A stretch of 64,000 nt of DNA from Chitinophaga silvisoli (GCF_003412465.1 NZ_QTJV01000004.1:1-64000); one strand, 5' to 3'. Shown: positions 1-10,320, numbered from the stretch's first letter. Numbers and translations are program-made. The notes: a model not told the origin generated them from the sequence alone.

Positions 1-2484
1 TGACCATGTAATAGTACCGTTTGATGAGGCGCTAAGGTTGATGGAGGTAGTAGCACAAGTCAGAACAGCTGGTGTTGATATTGACAATGTCGGTTTAGTA
101 CCGTCCTGAGTGACTGTTACACTATCCGTTGTAGTACAACCATTCGTGCCTTTCGTGGTTACGTAATATTTGCCAGCGGCAGATACTGTGATTGGGTTCA
201 CTCCTGCATTATAACCTGACCATGTAATCGTACCGTTTGATGTGGCGCTAAGGTTGACGGAGGTATTAGAACAGGTTAGAACAGCTGGTGTAGCTATTAA
301 CAATGTTGGCTTGGTGATATCCTGAGTAACTGATACACTATCTGTTTTAGTACAACCATTCGTACCGCGGCCGGTAACATAATATTTACCTGCGGTTGAA
401 ACTGAGATTTGATTTAATCCTTCATTGTAACCTGTCCATGTAATTGTACCGTTGGAAGAAGCGACAAGGTTAATAGAGGTAGTAGTGCAGGTCAATGTTC
501 CCAGAACGGTTACAGATAATGTCGGTGTAGAAATATCTTGATTTACAGTTATGCTATCTGTGCTTGTACAACCATTGGCTCCTTTTGCAGTTACATAATA
601 CTTGCCTGGAGCTGTTACTGTGATCGGATTTACCCCCACATTAAACCCAGACCATGTTATTGTACCATTTGAGCTGGCAGTAAGCGCAACGGAAGTAGTG
701 GTACAACTTAAAACAGCAGGTGTAGTTACTGACAAGGTAGGTCTAGCAATATCCTGTGCCACAGTTACACTATCTGAAATAGTACAACCATTGGCTCCTT
801 TTGCAGTTACGTAATACTTGCCTGCAGCTGTTACTGTAATTGGATTCACACCTGCATTAAAACCAGACCATGTTATAGTACCATTTGAGCTGGCAGTAAG
901 CGCAACGGAAGTAGTGGTACAATTTAAGACAGCAGGTGTAGTTACTGACAAGGTAGGTCTAGCAATATCCTGTGTCACCGTTACACTATCTGAAATAGTA
1001 CAACCATTCGCGCCGCGCGCAGTTACGTAATACTTGCCTGGTGCTGTTACTGTGATCGGATTCACACCTGCATTATAACCGGACCATGTTATTGTACCAT
1101 TTGAGCTGGCAGTAAGCGCAACTGACGTAGTGGTACAATTTAAGACAGCAGGTGTAGTTACTGTCAAAGTTGGTCTAGCAATATTCTGTGTCACCGTTAC
1201 ACTATCTGAAATAGTACAACCATTTGTGCCGCGCGCAGTTACGTAATATTTGCCAGGAGCTGTTACTGTAATCGGATTCACACCTGCATTAAAACCAGAC
1301 CAGGTTATTGTACCATTTGAGCTGGCAGTAAGCGCAACTGACATAGTGGTACAATTTAAGACAGCAGGTGTAGTTACTGACAAGGTAGGTCTAGCAATAT
1401 CCTGTGTCACCGTTACACTATCTGAAATAGTACAACCATTCGCGCCGCGCGCAGTTACGTAATACTTGCCTGGTGCTGTTACTGTGATCGGATTCACACC
1501 TGCATTATAACCGGACCATGTTATTGTACCATTTGAGCTGGCAGTAAGCGCAACAGAAGTGGTAGTACAATTTAACACAGCAGGTGTAGTTATTGTCATA
1601 GTTGGTCTAGTAATATCCTGTGTCACCGTTACGCTATCTGAAATAGTACAACCATTCGCGCCGCGCGCAGTTACGTAATACTTGCCAGGAGCTGTTACTG
1701 TAATTGGATTCACACCCGCATTATATCCAGACCATGTTATTGTACCATTGGAGCTGGCAGTAAGCGCAACGGAAGTGGTAGTACAATTTAACACAGCAGG
1801 TGTAGTTATTGTCATAGTTGGTCTAGCAATATCCTGTGTCACCGTTACACTATCTGAAATAGTACAACCATTCGCGCCGCGCGCAGTTACGTAATACTTG
1901 CCAGGTGCTGTTACTGTGATCGGATTCAAGCCTGCATTATAACCGGACCAGATTATTGTACCATTTGAGCTGGCAGTAAGCGCTACTGAAGTAGTAGTAC
2001 AATTTAAAACAGCAGGTGTCGTTACTGACAAGGTAGGTTTAGTAATATCCTGTGCTACTGTTACACTATCTGAAATAGTACAACCATTTGTGCCGCGCGC
2101 AGTTACGTAATACTTGCCAGGAGTTGTTACTGTAATTGGATTCACACCCGCATTATATCCAGACCATGTTATTGTACCATTTGAGCTAGCAGTAAGCGCT
2201 ACGGAAGTAGTTGTACAATTTAACACAGCAGGTGTAGTTATTGTCATAGTTGGTCTAGCAATATCCTGTGTCACCGTTACACTATCTGAAATAGTACAAC
2301 CATTCGCGCCGCGCGCAGTTACGTAATATTTGCCAGGAGCTGTTACTGTAATCGGATTCACACCTGCATTATAACCAGACCATGTTATTGTACCATTTGA
2401 GCTAGCCGTAAGCGCTACGGAAGTAGTATTACAACTTAAAACAGATGGTGCAGTTACGGACAAAGCAGGTTTAGTAACATCCTG
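1..2484 (-). repeat. 216-bp in-frame tandem repeat array (about 11.5 units)
   Basis: Units recur exactly every 216 bp, for example at 602, 818, 1034, 1250, 1466, 1682, 1898 and 2114, and each encodes 72 residues. Each unit contains LNCTTTSVALTASSNGTITW, then a PGKYYVTARGANGC stretch. Copies differ at few positions, mostly V/I, T/M or single silent changes. That points to recent expansion or gene conversion. The array continues past the left edge. Confidence 0.93.
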
Positions 2485-5400
2485 CATCACCACCACCTGA
2501 CTACTCCCCTTACACCCCGTAACCGGATTCGTCACCGTCAGTATATACGCACCCGCCACACTCACGGAAGGATTCTGCAATGTAGATGTAAATCCTGCAG
2601 GCCCCGTCCAACTATACCCCACTCCCGCCATTGTTGAACTACCTGACAAAGTAACCGATGTCACACTACATGAAAGCCCTCCACTCACCACTGCTGTCGC
2701 AACCGGTGCCACCAATGACTGCCTCACCGTCAAAGTATCCATCCCCGTACACCCCGTAGCCGGATTCGTCACCGTCAGGATATAATCACCCGCCACACTC
2801 ACAGATGGATTCTGTAATGTAGACGTATATCCTGCAGGCCCAGTCCAACTAAATGCCACTCCCGCCGTTGTTGAACTACCTGACAAGGTAACCGCCGTCA
2901 CTGCACAAGTCAATGAATCCTTCACCGTTGCTATCGCCGTTAATGTCCCTGCAGCCGCCGCATTCACCTTCACATTGTCCACATAATAAAATTCATCCGT
3001 TCCCGTTGCCCTGGCACGAACCACCAACTGCAAAGTACTCCCACTCAGCAAAGTAGATGTAGACACATAAGAATACGTCGTGCTATGCCCATTAATATCC
3101 GACTTCTTCTCCGCAAAAAGCACCTCTGCCCCACCATTCAATTTATAATAAAACCGCAGGTAATCCGCATACACTCCCGCATCATTCATCACCGCTCCTC
3201 CCGTCACACCACTCCTCACATTCGCACCTATACTTACATTCGTCTTCCCCGAAATATCTATCACCCCTGATGTCCACACCCCCTCTCCGGAGGTTCCAAT
3301 ACCACTTATCCTAAACTCGTTATTCAACACTGAAAATAAACTACCAGACGGATAGGTCACACTCCAGGATGTGGGCCCATTATCACTCGTAGTCCCACTC
3401 GTCAAAGTAAAGTCCTCATTCCAGATCGTTGCCGTTGTAGATACATTATTCACCACCGTCACCGTCTGACTAGCAGTACACCCATTCACAGGATTCGTCA
3501 CCGTCACCGTATAATCCCCCGCCACACTCACAGATGGATTTTGTAAGGTAGAAGTATACCCTGCAGGCCCCACCCACTTATAAGTCACTCCTGCTGTAGC
3601 TGAACTCGCAGTCAATATCACTGTAGCCGATCCGCAGGACAATGGCCCACTCACGCCAGCCGTCACAACTGGCACTGTTACAGACTGTTTCACTGTCACC
3701 GTATCCTTGCCCTTACATCCTGTTGATGGATTCGTCACCGTCAGAATATAATCCCCCGCCACACTCACAGAAGGATTCTGTAATGTAGACGTAAACCCTG
3801 CAGGCCCACTCCAACTATACGTCACACCCGCCGTAGCTGAACTACCTGACAATGTCACGGATGTCACACTACAAGTCAGCGAATCTTTCACCGATGCCAG
3901 TGCCGTTGGATAGCTCATCACATTTGCTCCTGTCAAACTTACATTATCAAAGAAATACCGCTCCGTAGGATCAGAATTTCTAGCCCTGATGATCACCTGT
4001 AAACTACTTCCATTCAATGCCGCTGAACTAATTGTCACCTGCGCTGTCCCCGTAGTCGTATTTCCTATCCCCGCATAATCCTCATACACCAATACCTCTG
4101 CCCCACCATTCAATTTATAATACACCCTCATGTAATCGTCACTCTCAAACGCATCATTCGTACTCGCCGTCTCACTCCTCAGATCCGCCGCTATCACCAC
4201 ATTCGTCTTCCCCGAAATATCCACCACACCAGAAGACCAGGTCGTTTCCCCAGCGCCCGTATAAGCTACCTTAAACTCATTATTTTGTACCGATGCCGTT
4301 CCCGTACCATTGCTTACAATCGTCCATGGCGTACTACCAGTATCAGCTATGACCCCATTCGCAAATGTGAAATCCTCCAGCCAAAACACTGCCGGTGTTG
4401 TTGATACTGACTCCACCACTACTGACTTCGAAGCGGTGCATCCATTCACCGGATTCTTCACCGTCACCGTATACGTGCCTGCCACATTTACTGATGGCTT
4501 TTGTAAGGTAGAGGTATACCCCGAAGGTCCTGTCCAGCTGTACGTTGCATTCGCCACCGTTGAACCTGCGCTCAACGTCACACTTGTCAAACATCCCAAT
4601 ACAGCTCCACTTGCATCCAGATCCGGAATCACCTTATTCTCTGTCACTGTTGCCGTGGCGGAAACCGTACACCCCGTAGGCAATGTTGCTATTACCGTAT
4701 AGACACCCGCCGCGGACACAGTAGGATTCTGCGTTGTTGACGTAAATCCATTAGGTCCTGTCCATGCATAAGATGAAACCGTTCCACTGGGTGTAACCGT
4801 TATCGTTGCATTGCTCACACAAGTCACCGGTCCACTCACCGCTGTGGCCAGGGTGACTGCCGGATTTATTGCACTTACCTTTACATTGTCGAAATAATAA
4901 AACTCATCCGTACCTGTCGCCCTTGCCCTTACTACTATCTGCAAGGTATTGCCCGTAGGGATGGATACTGAGAAGGTAGTATTCGTGGTACTATGATTAT
5001 TGATCGCAGATTTCTTTTCATAAAACAAGACCTCTGCCCCGCCATTCAATTTATAATAGAACCGCAGGTAATCCGCATATTCCCCCGTATCATTCATTAC
5101 CGCTCCACCTGTAACTGAACTTCTTACCGCGCCTGATATGGTCACTCCCGTCTTCCCTGTCATCGTCATACTTCCGGATGTCCAGACACCTTCTCCTGTT
5201 GTACCAATCCCACTTACCCTGAATTCATTATTCAGCACAGAAAAAAGGCTCCCTGAAGGAGATGTCACACTCCACGCAGTAGTTCCATTATCTACCGTTG
5301 TTCCACCTGATAAAGTAAAGTTCTCCTCCCAGGTGGTCGCCACGGCATTGCCCGCCGTTACTGACACTGTCTGTGATGTTTTACATCCATTCGCAGGATT

Positions 5401-6357
5401 GGTCACCGTCACTGTATAATCTCCCGCTGTACTCACCGTAGGTTGCTGCAAAGTTGAGGTAAACCCGGAAGGTCCAGTCCAGCTATACGTTGCATTCGCC
5501 AAAGAGGATGAAGCTGATAATACTACACTGGAAGCACAAGCCAATGAACCACCCGTTGCCGTCAGATCTGGGGGTGTCTTATTCTCCGTCACGGTTACGG
5601 AAGCAGTACCTGTACCTGCACTGCTAGTCCCTGTGACAGTATAAGTACCCGCCGTGCTGACAGTAGGATTTTGTGATGTAGATGTAAACCCATTGGGGCC
5701 AGTCCAACTATAGGTAGTACTACTTGCTGAGGAGCTTGCAGAAAGTGTTAGTGAAGGAGAAGAACAGGTCAGCACACCGCTGTTGGCAGCTGTAGCCGTC
5801 ACTGTAATACCCGTGCCGGCACAGGGACCTTTTTCTTTGAAAACCCGGTATTGTTCTATGTAATACTTTGAAGTCTGGGTACCTCCATTATTATAATTGT
5901 AGATTCTCACTACCAATTGCACACTACTACCATTCAGTAAACCAGAAGTAAAATCCAGTGTACCAAAATTCCCCGTCCTGGAATCTAACAATGTCTCCGC
6001 CCCGCCATTGATTTTGTAGTAGATCTTCACATATTCGGAGCTATTCATATCACCCTCCGCCGTGATCTTGACCGCTGCCTGCCAGTCTGTATACCCGGCA
6101 GTAGAAAAGACTTGCGAATACCACACACCTTCTCCACCCAACTCCTGCGCAGTCAGACGATTTGATTTCACAGCAAAATAACCTGTGCTCAATACTTTCG
6201 ACGCATCCAGGTACCAGCCGGTAGATGAATTGTCTACAGTAGTGCCATTTGCCCCCGAAAATGTACCGGAGATAATCGGGCATGCAGGACTTGCAAATAC
6301 AGATGTTCGTACAAATAAAAAAATAACTGCAATGAAAAGCATGCAATGCTTTTGCAT
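1..6357 (-). CDS. Giant secreted Ig-like repeat adhesin (N-terminal part, truncated by window edge)
   Basis: One minus-strand frame stays open from an ATG at 6357 to base 1, giving 2119 codons with no stop. A signal peptide (MQKHCMLFIAVIFLFVRTSVFA) comes first. Four modules of about 130-150 residues, roughly at 6288-5820, 5340-4860, 4400-3900 and 3440-2950, share the pattern YKLNGGAEVL...VVRAR...FYYFDNVKV and resemble jelly-roll ligand-binding domains. Between them lie Ig/PKD-like units with the signature SWTGPxGFTSTLQNPSVS. From about 2484 to the edge the protein consists of near-identical 72-residue units. Bacteroidota proteins of this build are usually exported by T9SS through a C-terminal domain, which would lie outside the window. 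The role is probably surface adhesion or binding of polysaccharide; the ligand is unknown. Confidence 0.85.
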   Translation of the reverse strand, partial: MQKHCMLFIAVIFLFVRTSVFASPACPIISGTFSGANGTTVDNSSTGWYLDASKVLSTGYFAVKSNRLTAQELGGEGVWYSQVFSTAGYTDWQAAVKITAEGDMNSSEYVKIYYKINGGAETLLDSRTGNFGTLDFTSGLLNGSSVQLVVRIYNYNNGGTQTSKYYIEQYRVFKEKGPCAGTGITVTATAANSGVLTCSSPSLTLSASSSASSTTYSWTGPNGFTSTSQNPTVSTAGTYTVTGTSSAGTGTASVTVTENKTPPDLTATGGSLACASSVVLSASSSLANATYSWTGPSGFTSTLQQPTVSTAGDYTVTVTNPANGCKTSQTVSVTAGNAVATTWEENFTLSGGTTVDNGTTAWSVTSPSGSLFSVLNNEFRVSGIGTTGEGVWTSGSMTMTGKTGVTISGAVRSSVTGGAVMNDTGEYADYLRFYYKLNGGAEVLFYEKKSAINNHSTTNTTFSVSIPTGNTLQIVVRARATGTDEFYYFDNVKVSAINPAVTLATAVSGPVTCVSNATITVTPSGTVSSYAWTGPNGFTSTTQNPTVSAAGVYTVIATLPTGCTVSATATVTENKVIPDLDASGAVLGCLTSVTLSAGSTVANATYSWTGPSGYTSTLQKPSVNVAGTYTVTVKNPVNGCTASKSVVVESVSTTPAVFWLEDFTFANGVIADTGSTPWTIVSNGTGTASVQNNEFKVAYTGAGETTWSSGVVDISGKTNVVIAADLRSETASTNDAFESDDYMRVYYKLNGGAEVLVYEDYAGIGNTTTGTAQVTISSAALNGSSLQVIIRARNSDPTERYFFDNVSLTGANVMSYPTALASVKDSLTCSVTSVTLSGSSATAGVTYSWSGPAGFTSTLQNPSVSVAGDYILTVTNPSTGCKGKDTVTVKQSVTVPVVTAGVSGPLSCGSATVILTASSATAGVTYKWVGPAGYTSTLQNPSVSVAGDYTVTVTNPVNGCTASQTVTVVNNVSTTATIWNEDFTLTSGTTSDNGPTSWSVTYPSGSLFSVLNNEFRISGIGTSGEGVWTSGVIDISGKTNVSIGANVRSGVTGGAVMNDAGVYADYLRFYYKLNGGAEVLFAEKKSDINGHSTTYSYVSTSTLLSGSTLQLVVRARATGTDEFYYVDNVKVNAAAAGTLTAIATVKDSLTCAVTAVTLSGSSTTAGVAFSWTGPAGYTSTLQNPSVSVAGDYILTVTNPATGCTGMDTLTVRQSLVAPVATAVVSGGLSCSVTSVTLSGSSTMAGVGYSWTGPAGFTSTLQNPSVSVAGAYILTVTNPVTGCKGSSQVVVMQDVTKPALSVTAPSVLSCNTTSVALTASSNGTITWSGYNAGVNPITVTAPGKYYVTARGANGCTISDSVTVTQDIARPTMTITTPAVLNCTTTSVALTASSNGTITWSGYNAGVNPITVTTPGKYYVTARGTNGCTISDSVTVAQDITKPTLSVTTPAVLNCTTTSVALTASSNGTIIWSGYNAGLNPITVTAPGKYYVTARGANGCTISDSVTVTQDIARPTMTITTPAVLNCTTTSVALTASSNGTITWSGYNAGVNPITVTAPGKYYVTARGANGCTISDSVTVTQDITRPTMTITTPAVLNCTTTSVALTASSNGTITWSGYNAGVNPITVTAPGKYYVTARGANGCTISDSVTVTQDIARPTLSVTTPAVLNCTTMSVALTASSNGTITWSGFNAGVNPITVTAPGKYYVTARGTNGCTISDSVTVTQNIARPTLTVTTPAVLNCTTTSVALTASSNGTITWSGYNAGVNPITVTAPGKYYVTARGANGCTISDSVTVTQDIARPTLSVTTPAVLNCTTTSVALTASSNGTITWSGFNAGVNPITVTAAGKYYVTAKGANGCTISDSVTVAQDIARPTLSVTTPAVLSCTTTSVALTASSNGTITWSGFNVGVNPITVTAPGKYYVTAKGANGCTSTDSITVNQDISTPTLSVTVLGTLTCTTTSINLVASSNGTITWTGYNEGLNQISVSTAGKYYVTGRGTNGCTKTDSVSVTQDITKPTLLIATPAVLTCSNTSVNLSATSNGTITWSGYNAGVNPITVSAAGKYYVTTKGTNGCTTTDSVTVTQDGTKPTLSISTPAVLTCATTSINLSASSNGTITWS

Positions 6358-6424
6358 TTGGATGTGTTGGAATTTCAAGGGTGTCGATTTTAAGGGATAT
6401 AGGAATTCACTTCGATGGCCACAG

Positions 6425-6459
6425 TATTCTATAATGACAATATGTAATATTATAGAATA
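6425..6459. repeat. Inverted repeat upstream of the adhesin gene
   Basis: Two perfect 11-bp arms (6425-6435, TATTCTATAAT, and 6449-6459) are separated by 13 bp, about 70 bp upstream of the adhesin start. The rest of the 6358-6620 gap shows no gene. The arms could form an operator or a small hairpin. There is no T-run to make it a convincing terminator. Confidence 0.5.
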
Positions 6460-6620
6460 TCTTAACAAGGATTACTAATAAAAGTAGCGCTGGACCTTAA
6501 AAAGCAGGACAATGGCGTGGATTAAAATGAGTAAGCAGGGTATAAGTATAAGAGTATCATTCCCCTGAAAGGATGAGTACCGTTTATTGAGTAAAAGGGG
6601 TATATTACTGAGTATAATCG

Positions 6621-7556
6621 CTATTTCAGGTGAAGTGCACGTGCAAATTCTTTAAACTCTTCCAGGTTGGCCGCCAGGTCTTTTTTTGCAAAACACTCTA
6701 TAAACACTGAGCTGCCATTTCGCTCCAAAATGCATATATATAACAGGCTTCGCTGCTCACTTTTTTCATCATACACTTCTGTTTCATAGGCATTGTGTCC
6801 ATTTATATTTTCCCAATGATTGTTTTTTACTTCCGTTCCGGTAAATCCATATTCCTGTGCCCCGCCTATTAAAATTTCAGCAAATTTGTCAAGCGACATG
6901 GAATCATTTATCGGCATTTGTGCCATCAATATATAAGGGTTCTCCTCTTCTTTAGGAATTGCTTTACCATCCGGTGTATAGGTATACAGTCCGCCTTCGT
7001 AATTATAAAACCGAAATTTTGAATCCTTCTCATCTATTGAAAAAAGAGCCGTTTCAAAAGGATCCATTTTCTTATCCCTTTCATAATACATACTATTCAG
7101 CGCTGCTAAAATTTCCTTCCCTCTCTGCTCATTATTCTTCGGATATGTGGTCAGTACCATCGTGGAAAATGTCGTATCGCCAAACAATACGGCATACCCC
7201 TTCAGCTCCTCACCCTGCTGAACTGCTACATATTTTGCATTATAGCCATTCACTTTGATTTCTTTGTATTCAAGTACTTTCAAACCTTTCTGCTCAAATC
7301 CTTCCTTTGTAAAGATCTCACTATCGGTCGCAAAACTCTTACCCGGCAGATCATGTACCACCATCGCTGCACTATCACTAATCTCAAGACCTACAAAGCC
7401 TTCTCCTATTTTAGCATCCGGCGGCAGTACGACATACAATCTTGTACCGGGTATATTCACATGTTGACTGGTCTTCTTATTATTGATAACGGATTGAATG
7501 CCATGTTTACAGGCACTTAAGCCCAATACCAGGAGCAGGAAGCATACTTTCTTCAT
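6621..7556 (-). CDS. Putative lipoprotein of unknown function
   Basis: This gene encodes 311 residues from the ATG at 7556. That start is preferred over upstream in-frame starts because it opens directly with a lipoprotein signal, MKKVCFLLLVLGLSAC, whose lipobox LSAC places the lipidated Cys at about residue 16. The mature part has no cysteine-rich or catalytic motif that I recognise. It looks like a mixed alpha/beta periplasmic or outer-membrane-anchored domain with a KMDPFETALFSIDE segment in the middle. It faces away from the MDR gene at 7703 and shares the intergenic region with it. Function unknown. Confidence 0.8.
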   Translation of the reverse strand: MKKVCFLLLVLGLSACKHGIQSVINNKKTSQHVNIPGTRLYVVLPPDAKIGEGFVGLEISDSAAMVVHDLPGKSFATDSEIFTKEGFEQKGLKVLEYKEIKVNGYNAKYVAVQQGEELKGYAVLFGDTTFSTMVLTTYPKNNEQRGKEILAALNSMYYERDKKMDPFETALFSIDEKDSKFRFYNYEGGLYTYTPDGKAIPKEEENPYILMAQMPINDSMSLDKFAEILIGGAQEYGFTGTEVKNNHWENINGHNAYETEVYDEKSEQRSLLYICILERNGSSVFIECFAKKDLAANLEEFKEFARALHLK

Positions 7557-7702
7557 TGAGACAGGGATATTTCTGCTATGATACGCCAACTTTTTATAGA
7601 AAACCAGGACTTTGATCAGAAACACCTGAATTTTGACTAAGCCAAAGCGTAATTCAGCTAAATCTTCCTTCCCGGATTCCCTGACTTTTGTAAAAAAAAA
7701 CA

Positions 7703-8674
7703 ATGAAAGCAATCAGAGTTCACGCCTTTGGCGGCCCGGAAGTCATGCAACTGGATGAATTACCGGTTCCTGTTCCCGCTGCCGATGAGATCCTGGTAAA
7801 AGTCTACGCCTCCAGCGTAAACCCTGCAGACTACATTATTCGTCAGGGGGGAAACGAGCTGCTGAGACCACTCTTAAAATTACCTTTAGGCCTGGGATTG
7901 GATGCCGCTGGGGTGGTAGCTTCCGTAGGTGCTGATGTGAAGGATTTCAAAGTTGGCGACAAGGTATACGGCGTGCCGAACTTCCCGGGCGATGGCAGCT
8001 ATGCTGAATACCTGGCGGCAAAGGCTATCCAGTTTGCCCCCATGCCTGCCAACATCAGTTTTAATGAAGCGGGTGCCCTTCCCTCCTGTGCCCTCATTGC
8101 CTGGAATGCGATCGTGGACCTGGGCAGGGTGAAGGCAGGGCAAAAAGTTCTCATCCACGGTGCTGCCGGTGGTGTTGGCAACCTGGCTGTACAGTTTGCC
8201 AAAGCCAGGGGTGCTTATGTAAGCGGCACCGCCTCTCCGCATAATTTCGACTTTCTGAAAGCACTGGGTGCCGATGAGGTGATTGACTACAATACACAGG
8301 ATTTTGCACAGCTGCTGCAGGACATCGATCTGATCTTTAATGCCTCCCCGGTACGCGATCAAAGTATAAGACTGAAGTCGGCCGCAATCATCAAAGAAGG
8401 TGGTACCTTTGTTTGCTCCCAGCTGGATAGTCCTTTTAACGAGGAGACGAAAGCAGCGTACCAGGCAAAAGGCGCTACCTGCTCCATGGTAGGCGGAGGC
8501 AGTATCAGTTACACCTCTTCCCTGGCTGGTACTACCCAACTGATCGAAGCTGGTAAGGTAAGATCAGTGGTAAGCAAGGTTTATCCACTGGCAAATGTAG
8601 CCGATGCGCACAGGGAAAGTGAGACAAAACATGTACGTGGCAAATTAGTGATTGAAATCAGAAAAGAAAACTAA
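7703..8674 (+). CDS. Zinc-independent MDR oxidoreductase (quinone-reductase-like)
   Basis: The product is 323 residues, the usual size for NADPH:quinone reductase-like medium-chain dehydrogenases. It has an N-terminal GroES-like half (GGPEVMQLDELPVP, SSVNPADYIIRQG) and a Rossmann half with the nucleotide-binding motif GAAGGVG at 153-159. Structural zinc cysteines are absent, as expected for the QOR branch. Such enzymes reduce quinones or alpha,beta-unsaturated carbonyls in the cytoplasm with NADPH. The stop codon overlaps the start of the AraC gene at 8674 by one base, so the two are co-transcribed and the regulator probably controls this enzyme. A GACTTTTG -7-like element lies at 7683-7690. 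Confidence 0.9.
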   Translation: MKAIRVHAFGGPEVMQLDELPVPVPAADEILVKVYASSVNPADYIIRQGGNELLRPLLKLPLGLGLDAAGVVASVGADVKDFKVGDKVYGVPNFPGDGSYAEYLAAKAIQFAPMPANISFNEAGALPSCALIAWNAIVDLGRVKAGQKVLIHGAAGGVGNLAVQFAKARGAYVSGTASPHNFDFLKALGADEVIDYNTQDFAQLLQDIDLIFNASPVRDQSIRLKSAAIIKEGGTFVCSQLDSPFNEETKAAYQAKGATCSMVGGGSISYTSSLAGTTQLIEAGKVRSVVSKVYPLANVADAHRESETKHVRGKLVIEIRKEN

Positions 8675-9597
8675 TGGAGGTAAAGCGTTTCAGAACAATC
8701 AGTGAATTTCAGCAGTTCAGGCATCTGCCTAAACCGGATCATCCTTTGATCAGCGTATTCGAAGTAGCATCTGCCACCCGGGAAGGTCTTCAGGAAGAAA
8801 TGAGCTGGCTGTATGACTTCTATTGTATTGGGCTGAAAAAAGTGGTGAATTCCCAAAAGGTAAAATTAAAATACGGGCAACAGGCATATGACTTCAATGA
8901 AGGCATCATGTCTTTCGTAGCACCTAACCAGGTATTAAGTTTATCTTTTGAAGAAGATGATCAAAGCATTCAACAATCGGGATGGCTCTTAATGGTCCAT
9001 CCCGATTTCCTGTGGAATACCACGCTGGCCAAAACAATTAAACAATACGATTTCTGGGATTACTCCGTGCGCGAAGCCCTCTTCCTTTCAGAAAAAGAAG
9101 AAGAGCTCCTCATTGGCATCATGAAGCATATCCGGCAGGAATGCACATCCAATATTGACCAGTTTAGCAAAAGCATCATCGTTGCCCATCTTGAAACATT
9201 CCTGAGCTATTCTGACCGATTTTATCACCGTCAGTTTATCACCAGAGAAAAACAAAATCACCAGGTACTGGAGCGCCTGGAACAAATACTGAATGCCTAT
9301 TTCAACAGTGATGATTTACTATCAAAAGGCCTCCCCACTGTAGCACAGGTAGCCCAGTCTTTAAACCTATCGCCTAAATATTTAAGCAGTCTGCTCAAGG
9401 TGCTGACGGGTCAAAATACCCAGCAGCACATACATGAGAAGCTGATTGAAAAGGCGAAGGAAAAATTGTCCACGACGAACCTGTCCGTCAGCGAAATCGC
9501 TTACGAACTGGGGTTTGAACACCTGCAATCCTTCAGTAAATTGTTTAAAACGAAGACGAACCTGTCGCCTTTGGAATTCAGGGCATCATTCAATTAA
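8674..9597 (+). CDS. AraC-family transcriptional regulator (paralogue 1 of 3)
   Basis: This is a 307-residue protein. An N-terminal sensor-like region carries the PKPDHPLISVFEV and KYGQQAYDFNEGIMSFVAPNQ signatures. The C-terminal AraC double helix-turn-helix covers about residues 210-305 (VAQSLNLSPKYLSSLLKVLTG, then SVSEIAYELGFEHLQSFSKL). Close paralogues sit at 50094-51008 and 61641-62555, each coupled to a different enzyme. Translational overlap with the MDR gene suggests an enzyme-regulator operon. The effector is unknown; the N-terminal half is not a classical arabinose-type cupin by eye. Confidence 0.93.
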   Translation: MEVKRFRTISEFQQFRHLPKPDHPLISVFEVASATREGLQEEMSWLYDFYCIGLKKVVNSQKVKLKYGQQAYDFNEGIMSFVAPNQVLSLSFEEDDQSIQQSGWLLMVHPDFLWNTTLAKTIKQYDFWDYSVREALFLSEKEEELLIGIMKHIRQECTSNIDQFSKSIIVAHLETFLSYSDRFYHRQFITREKQNHQVLERLEQILNAYFNSDDLLSKGLPTVAQVAQSLNLSPKYLSSLLKVLTGQNTQQHIHEKLIEKAKEKLSTTNLSVSEIAYELGFEHLQSFSKLFKTKTNLSPLEFRASFN

Positions 9598-10125
9598 CCG
9601 GGTTTTCAGCGTTTCATTGCCCGGCAGGTCAACGGCAATAATAGCCACCGTGGTCCCGGGCGGCAAAACGGCTGCTTTATAAAACCAATCCACACCATTG
9701 CGCCCCAATACAGCTTTCCCCTTTTCCAGGATCCTGCCTGCCGAATCAGACACCCGTATTTCGACTGCTGCTACCCTAAATTCGTCTTTTGCCGTCACGA
9801 CTACTGTCGTGTCTTCAAAACGGATATTTTGCACCTCAGGGGCCTTAAAAGCATCTTTTATCGCCATGTTGTAGGCATTCTGCCCCGGACCTGCTTTTGA
9901 TTGATAATAAGCCTTTAATTCGGGATCCTTCAGGATCGTTTTGGCGTAAGCGGCCGCTTCCTGTAGTCTATACCGTGCTTCCAGCTGCTTCTGTGTGGGT
10001 TTCTTCTTCGAGGGGCCACGTTTTTTGGCCATAATCATCTGACCGTTCCTCCTGTAAATCGTAATCTGGTCGCCGATTGTACCTGTGACCATCTGTAATA
10101 AAATATTGTCTTTTATCAGTGCCAT
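9586..10125 (-). CDS. Conserved Bacteroidota protein of unknown function
   Basis: The product is 179 residues from the ATG at 10125; a TTG three codons upstream is less likely. The N-terminus (MALIKDNILLQMVTGTIGDQ, then YRRNGQMIMAKKRGPSKKKPT) and the QxxLEARYRLQEAAAYAKTILKDPELKAYYQ helix resemble a small family often seen in Bacteroidota genomes. A beta-rich C-terminal half (residues 95-179) looks like a small Ig-type fold with DxxGxxLEKGKAV. There is no signal peptide. The 3' end overlaps the convergent AraC gene by 12 bp. I cannot assign a function. Confidence 0.8.
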   Translation of the reverse strand: MALIKDNILLQMVTGTIGDQITIYRRNGQMIMAKKRGPSKKKPTQKQLEARYRLQEAAAYAKTILKDPELKAYYQSKAGPGQNAYNMAIKDAFKAPEVQNIRFEDTTVVVTAKDEFRVAAVEIRVSDSAGRILEKGKAVLGRNGVDWFYKAAVLPPGTTVAIIAVDLPGNETLKTRLIE

Positions 10126-10204
10126 AACAAACAATTTGTGGTGTTGATATTAAGTTACAATTAATAGCCCGGCTTTAGTGCTATAAGATCAGTAAATGAG
10201 TACT

Positions 10205-10320
10205 AATACACCATCATATGTTCACTTCGATATCGAATCGATATAAACGTGGACTTATGGTGGACTTATGATATACTTATGATGTAGGTATGATGTAGGT
10301 ATGGATATAAAGGTATATCA
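10205..10320. repeat. Cluster of short degenerate direct repeats
   Basis: The intergenic region 10126-10377 contains no gene. It holds short repeated words: GTGGACTTATG-like twice (about 10249-10270), GATGTAGGTAT twice (about 10280-10301) and a TCGATATCGA palindrome followed by ATCGATAT near 10218-10235. The repeats are too short and imperfect to define an element. Confidence 0.5.

Noticed and set aside
602..2326. Plus-strand 70-residue frames repeated every 216 bp
   Set aside because: They are antisense shadows of the adhesin repeats, whose minus-strand frame is continuous with a signal peptide.
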